A DNA stretch of 8,546 nt. Origin: Vibrio tasmaniensis 1F-187 (GTDB taxonomy: Bacteria; Pseudomonadota; Gammaproteobacteria; Enterobacterales; Vibrionaceae). Both the position numbers and the translations under genes were made by a program. Numbering within the stretch: the first letter of the stretch is position 1; each line of letters begins with the position of its first letter. Below are positions 5,338 through 8,546 of this stretch, in pieces. The stretch covers positions 1 to 8,546 of the forward strand of contig NZ_AJZM02000212.1 of the NCBI RefSeq assembly GCF_000272405.2, in the 5' to 3' direction. Under the pieces are notes generated by a model. It did not search any database, was not told where the DNA came from, and worked only from the letters and a program-made list of their open reading frames with translations.

Positions 5338-7074
5338 ATGCATTACTGGAAGGCACTGGCATTTTTACGTTCTCGGGTACTCATTAACCAACCAACTCAA
5401 CTTTCGCTTACAGAAATTACTGAAGCTCTAGGTTGTACCAAACGCAACGCTCAACTGATTATCAAAAAGCTAGTAAACGAAGGCTGGATTGATTGGAAGT
5501 CAGGCGTTGGACGGGGCAACCTACCCACACTCACTCTACTCAAAAACGTGAACCATGAGTTGGAACTGAGGATTGATGAATTACTATCGGAAAACAAGGT
5601 CGACCAAGCTTTAGAGCTTATTGAAGAGTCGCAACGCGATCAGTTCCTGCTTGGTTATATCAGCCGCTATCAGAGCTTGCCGACTACGCTCGATATTCTG
5701 CAAATCCCTTTCTATAGAGGCACACATAGCCTAGACCCGATTGAAGTGACACGACGCACTGAAGCACACATCACCCGTTACCTGTTCAGTAACTTACTGC
5801 GTTTCAACACGCGTACTCACTCGTTTGAAGGTGATCTTGCAATTGACTGGTCCCAAGATGAAAATCGTTGGTATTTCACTTTGCGAAAAGGCTTAGTGTT
5901 TCATGACGGCTCATCGATTCTAGCGCAAGACATCAAAGCGCACTTTCTACGCCTGATCAGCAGCAGCCATCACAATAGTCAGCAATTTAAATGCATCTCT
6001 ACCATTACGGTTATCGATCCGCTTCACCTCTGTTTTGCTATCAATGCCAACGCAGGCTACCTTCCATCGCTACTATCGAGCTCTGCCGCAGGTATTGCCA
6101 AGAAAGTAGGAGAACAAATCATTGGAAGTGGCAGCTTTAAACTAGTGGAACAGTCAGAGTGGCTAACCAGACTCGAAGCTTTCAAGGCCTACTATGGGCA
6201 CCGACCTTGGGTAGACGGCATTGAGATTTGGAATGTTGGCGATAAAGCCAAAGACTATGAAATGCACTGCGACATTGTTCACTCACATCCGCACTATCAA
6301 CAATCGTTATTACAGAACGAGCTAGCAGAGATAGAGCAGTGGGAGAAAGGCTGCGAGTACGCCTTGCTCAACTCACATCGCCACCCTTGGCTCGCAGAAC
6401 CACAACACCTTAGGTCACTGAATGATTTACTGCGTTTACTTGGTGTCGCGAAAGACATTCCTCTGAATACTGTCGGCTACGCATATGGAATGCTGTCGAC
6501 GTCTAGTCAGCCATCGAAATCTAAGCTAGTGACGGCGAATGACAAAGACGCATTAAAAGTGGCTCGACAATTCGCAGATAAACTAAACAAGCCTAAACAA
6601 CCGATAAAAATCCTAACCTATCAGCTGTTTGATCACATAAAAATGGCTCGCCACTATTGTGAACAACTTAATGAACTTGGTTTTAGCTGCGAATATCAGG
6701 TGCTCGAATTTCCAGATTTTTGCCAACAAAGCAACCTACAAAATGCGGATATATTGATCAGTGGTGAAGTGTTTTCAGACAATCTCGACAGCAGCTGGAT
6801 GGGATGGCTACAAAGTTCTATTGCCTTAGAGGTTTGTTTAACTGACGAGCAAAAACAGTGGCGTAACAAAAGCCTTGAACAGCTATGGGTTCTCAATGAC
6901 TACCACCAGCGACAATCGGCCTTTCTAGAGCTTGAGGCACAATTAATAGAGTTCGGTGTTTATAGACCGATTTTCCACGTAAAACAGCAACTCAATTATG
7001 CTAAAACAGTTAATCCTGTTGAGCAGCTGGCGAATGGTTGGATCGATTTCAACCAAATCACTATGCGTCGCTGA
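5338..7074 (+). CDS. sgrR: SgrR-type transcriptional regulator
   Basis: This 578-residue protein has the two-part SgrR architecture. An N-terminal winged helix (about 1-115, SgrR_N type) contains LTEITEALGCTKRNAQLIIK as helix-turn-helix and a wing ending in GVGRGN. A periplasmic-binding-protein-like domain of the SBP_bac_5 (oligopeptide-binding) class follows from about 120 to the end. It is marked by YRGTHSLDP, RRTEAHITRYLFSNLLRFN, LRKGLVFHDG and GSGSFKL. There is no signal peptide, so the binding domain is cytoplasmic and probably senses a small ligand. E. coli SgrR (about 550 residues) responds to glucose-phosphate stress by activating sgrS and represses its own gene. Orthology versus a paralogous SgrR-like regulator cannot be settled here, so the symbol is by similarity. 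AAGGA ten bases before the ATG supports the start. The likely target is the divergent MFS gene. A terminator follows at 7102. Confidence 0.87.
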   Translation: MHYWKALAFLRSRVLINQPTQLSLTEITEALGCTKRNAQLIIKKLVNEGWIDWKSGVGRGNLPTLTLLKNVNHELELRIDELLSENKVDQALELIEESQRDQFLLGYISRYQSLPTTLDILQIPFYRGTHSLDPIEVTRRTEAHITRYLFSNLLRFNTRTHSFEGDLAIDWSQDENRWYFTLRKGLVFHDGSSILAQDIKAHFLRLISSSHHNSQQFKCISTITVIDPLHLCFAINANAGYLPSLLSSSAAGIAKKVGEQIIGSGSFKLVEQSEWLTRLEAFKAYYGHRPWVDGIEIWNVGDKAKDYEMHCDIVHSHPHYQQSLLQNELAEIEQWEKGCEYALLNSHRHPWLAEPQHLRSLNDLLRLLGVAKDIPLNTVGYAYGMLSTSSQPSKSKLVTANDKDALKVARQFADKLNKPKQPIKILTYQLFDHIKMARHYCEQLNELGFSCEYQVLEFPDFCQQSNLQNADILISGEVFSDNLDSSWMGWLQSSIALEVCLTDEQKQWRNKSLEQLWVLNDYHQRQSAFLELEAQLIEFGVYRPIFHVKQQLNYAKTVNPVEQLANGWIDFNQITMRR

Positions 7075-7101
7075 ATAGCAATATTTCTAGATAAGAAATC
7101 A

Positions 7102-7136
7102 CCCCTTTATAGTCTGATTAAATAAAGGGGCTTTTT
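7102..7136 (+). terminator. Intrinsic terminator after the sgrR-like gene
   Basis: CCCCTTTAT (7102-7110) pairs perfectly with ATAAAGGGG (7122-7130) around an 11-nt loop, followed by CTTTTT. It begins 27 bases after the stop codon. In the minus direction the stem is not followed by a good T run, so it mainly serves the plus strand. Confidence 0.85.
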
Positions 7137-7182
7137 GCTTCATATCATGTCTTTCGTATCAATTGAGTATACAGAGATCGAC

Positions 7183-7578
7183 TTAAATCAGTTTCGCTGC
7201 TTCGGCCTCAATTTCAACTTTCCATCGCTCGTCAAAGAGCCCTTGCACAAACAGTAATGTCGTTGGGAGACCACCAACATCGAAAGGCAATTGCTGCTTT
7301 GCGGCTTGATAGTCAGACATATCATTCCGGTCCACTAAGTACAGCCTTACACTGATTAAATCTTCGATATCCATTTGGTTTGCCTGAAGCACACCTCTCA
7401 GATTTTTCCAAGCCAGTACAATCTGTTGTTCCGCACCTTCAGCCACCATTCCTTCGCTATCAATCCCTAGTTGCCCAGCGATGTGCAATCGCGTTGAACC
7501 TGCGGGGATCAACGCACATTGATGATAATTAGCGGCTGGAGCGGGTACTGAAGAAGGGCTCCATATCTTATTCATCAT
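7183..7578 (-). CDS. Rid-family (YjgF/YER057c/UK114) protein lacking the catalytic Arg
   Basis: The 131-residue product has the chorismate-mutase-like Rid fold. Recognisable segments are LHIAGQLGID (about 31-40), the helix with AWKNLRGVLQANQMDIEDLISVR (56-78), a strand-helix region with LYLVDRNDMSDYQAAKQQ, and the C-terminal strand VEIEAEAA (121-128). Canonical RidA enzymes carry an arginine in a P-A-R-S-like motif that binds the imine/enamine carboxylate. Here the aligned motif reads P-T-T-L (105-108), with Thr107 in the Arg position, so 2-aminoacrylate deaminase activity is not expected. It belongs with the Arg-less Rid subfamilies, whose functions are mostly unknown. Translation is coupled to the gene before it: the stop TAA and start ATG share one base (TAATG). 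Two ATG codons stand in tandem at the start; either gives nearly the same protein. Family firm, function open. Confidence 0.88.
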   Translation of the reverse strand: MMNKIWSPSSVPAPAANYHQCALIPAGSTRLHIAGQLGIDSEGMVAEGAEQQIVLAWKNLRGVLQANQMDIEDLISVRLYLVDRNDMSDYQAAKQQLPFDVGGLPTTLLFVQGLFDERWKVEIEAEAAKLI

Positions 7579-7886
7579 TACGCCTCAGAGGCTGTGACGA
7601 TTTTTGACATGACGGTGATAATTGGCATATCCGTAAGCATCGCGCCTAAACGGTCAAAATCACCAATATCTTTGCGCCAAGCAATGTATTCATTAAAGTG
7701 AGCGGTACTTTCCCATTCTTCACATAAAACCAAGGAATTTTCTGCCAAATCTTTTTGATAAAGCTCCGCAGAAAGGTTGCCGTTAAAAGTACGAGTATCT
7801 GGCAATATTTCATTAAAAAACTCAACGATCTCTGCCGTTTTATCTTCAGTATGGCTCAAGGTAAATTGCACTAAAATAGTCATCAT
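7578..7886 (-). CDS. ABM-fold small protein (antibiotic biosynthesis monooxygenase-like)
   Basis: The 102-residue product looks like a single dimeric alpha/beta-barrel ABM domain, as in quinol monooxygenase YgiN. It has an opening strand TILVQFTL, a helix with DKTAEIVEFFNEILPDTR, a strand AELYQKDLAENSLVLCEEWE and a helix AHFNEYIAWRKDIGDF. The closing strand is PIITVMSKIV. The length is usual for such domains. Members often act as cofactor-free oxygenases on quinones or as heme-degrading enzymes, but many are uncharacterised; here no substrate can be assigned. Two tandem ATGs occur; the GGAG on the minus strand lies only three bases before the first (7886) and six before the second (7883), so the second is the likelier start. 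It is the first gene of a pair with the Rid protein and is divergent from a LysR-type regulator, its probable controller. Confidence 0.75.
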   Translation of the reverse strand: MMTILVQFTLSHTEDKTAEIVEFFNEILPDTRTFNGNLSAELYQKDLAENSLVLCEEWESTAHFNEYIAWRKDIGDFDRLGAMLTDMPIITVMSKIVTASEA

Positions 7887-7934
7887 TCTCTCCGTTTTCT
7901 TATTTTGTTAAGGTACGAGGAGAATCTTACTTGT

Positions 7935-7962
7935 TTGTTAAAATAGATAAATACAGTAATAT
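7935..7962 (+). promoter_or_regulatory. Candidate promoter of the LysR-type gene
   Basis: TTGTTA (7935-7940) and TAATAT (7957-7962) are 16 bp apart, each matching the sigma70 boxes at four of six positions, and would start transcription about 30 bases before ATG 8001. On the minus strand TTTCAA (7968-7963) and TATTTT (7945-7940), 17 bp apart, could serve the ABM gene, overlapping face to face as is usual for LysR-type divergent regions. Both calls are weak. Confidence 0.3.
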
Positions 7963-8000
7963 TTGAAACATAGTTCGATTTAATAAGACAATGAACCACC

Positions 8001-8546
8001 ATGAAAAACGAATTACATCGCATGCAAGTGTTCGCCCAAATTGTAGAATCGGGCTCCATAACGAAAGCGGCTGATAAGCTAGATCTCTCAAAATCTGTCG
8101 TTAGCCATCACTTACAAGGGCTTGAGCAACACCTTGGTGTGAAATTACTCACTCGAACAACACGTCGCCAATCCTTAACCGACGCTGGACAACGTTTTTA
8201 TCAACGATGCTTAGAAATGCGAAAATTAATGTCGCTTGCGGAAGAAGAAGTACGCGAGTCCTGTTCTGATTTTGCAGGCACTATCACCATCACATCCCCA
8301 CACACATTGATGACACATCTTATTGGACCTGCAATGTGTGAGTTTATGAAAAGCCACCCTCGTATCGAGCCTCAACTATTGGCCAACGATATGCGCGTAG
8401 ATCTTATCGAGAAATACATAGACCTGTCGGTCACTGTTGGGGCTCTTCCTGATTCAACGTCTCGTGCAATTAAGCTCGGAGAGCTTCATCAAGTACTGTG
8501 CTGTCACCCAGATTATCTTACTAAGGGGCTTTGTTGCGTAATTAAA
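8001..8546 (+). CDS. LysR-family transcriptional regulator, 3' part missing, probably IS-interrupted
   Basis: An open frame starts at ATG 8001 and runs to the window edge (182 codons, no stop). Residues 1-60 are a classic LysR winged helix: MQVFAQIVESGSITKAADKL, the recognition helix SKSVVSHHLQGLEQHLG, then KLLTRTTRRQSLTDAG. The linker helix (61-90) and the start of the effector domain (from about 92, TITITSP) follow, and DLSVTVGALPDSTSRAIKLG with VLCCHPDYLTK (165-175) is normal family sequence. Whole proteins are about 300 residues. After Lys175 the frame reads GLCCVIK, unlike the family, and the DNA there resembles an insertion-sequence end. The upstream sequence has no evident Shine-Dalgarno; an out-of-frame ATG lies at 7991. 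The likely targets are the divergent ABM-Rid genes. If interrupted, the protein lacks most of its effector domain. Confidence 0.85.
   Translation, partial: MKNELHRMQVFAQIVESGSITKAADKLDLSKSVVSHHLQGLEQHLGVKLLTRTTRRQSLTDAGQRFYQRCLEMRKLMSLAEEEVRESCSDFAGTITITSPHTLMTHLIGPAMCEFMKSHPRIEPQLLANDMRVDLIEKYIDLSVTVGALPDSTSRAIKLGELHQVLCCHPDYLTKGLCCVIK
8527..8546. mobile_element. Putative left end of an insertion sequence (IS903/IS5-like inverted repeat)
   Basis: The last 20 bases, GGCTTTGTTGCGTAATTAAA, begin with GGCTTTGTTG, which is how the terminal repeat of IS903-type (IS5 family) elements begins as I recall it. It also resembles IS6-family ends (GGnnnTGTTGCAAA). They start exactly where the LysR-type protein stops looking like its family. 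No transposase or second end is inside the window, so the element itself is inferred. Confidence 0.5.

Noticed and set aside
6696..6896. Minus-strand open frame within the sgrR-like gene
   Set aside because: A shadow of the solute-binding-domain coding sequence, Ser/Cys/Arg-rich as expected for antisense reading.
7991..8074. Out-of-frame ATG just before the LysR-type gene as an upstream regulatory ORF
   Set aside because: It gives about 27 codons overlapping the LysR start, with no ribosome site; a chance ATG is as likely.

Overview
The window looks like a chromosomal segment of a Vibrio-like marine gammaproteobacterium. The genus is inferred from protein style (an SgrR-type regulator, compact intergenic regions, moderate-to-low G+C, strong stem-loop terminators) and was not confirmed by any search. 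It carries eight complete protein genes, a ninth that runs off the right edge, and no rRNA, tRNA, CRISPR or plasmid functions that I can see.

Layout: (1) 1-58 is the tail of an upstream transcription unit ending in a terminator. (2) 339-866 (+) encodes a small exported, probably beta-barrel, outer-membrane protein of unknown role, closed by a perfect 16-bp-stem terminator at 909-948 that can also serve the convergent minus-strand gene. (3) 1066-1719 (-) encodes an unrecognised three-TM inner-membrane protein. (4) 1938-2850 (-) is a two-gene unit: a MarR-family regulator followed 28 bp later by a small two-TM membrane protein. (5) 2974-3867 (+) is a ten-TM DMT/EamA exporter transcribed divergently from marR. 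The shared 123-bp spacer holds two related near-palindromic 18-bp sites that are good candidates for MarR operators. (6) 3963-5246 (-) is a 12-TM MFS exporter, divergent from (7) 5338-7074 (+), an SgrR-type regulator (winged HTH fused to a solute-binding domain). This parallels the sgrR/setA arrangement of enterics, but no SgrS-like RNA fits in the gap. (8) 7183-7886 (-) is a tightly coupled pair (TAATG junction): an ABM-fold small protein and a divergent Rid-family protein lacking the usual catalytic arginine. It is transcribed divergently from (9) a LysR-family regulator at 8001.

The common theme is a regulator facing its probable target: MarR/EamA, SgrR/MFS and LysR/ABM-Rid. The most notable local anomaly is at the right edge. 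The LysR reading frame loses its family character after residue 175, exactly where 20 bases resembling an insertion-sequence terminal inverted repeat (GGCTTTGTTG..., IS903/IS5-like) begin. The regulator is therefore probably broken by an IS, and the window may end there because the repeat broke the assembly.

I find no convincing wholly new system. The best leads are the LysR/IS junction, the paired operators in the marR-eamA spacer, the Arg-less Rid plus ABM pair, and the unrecognised membrane proteins.
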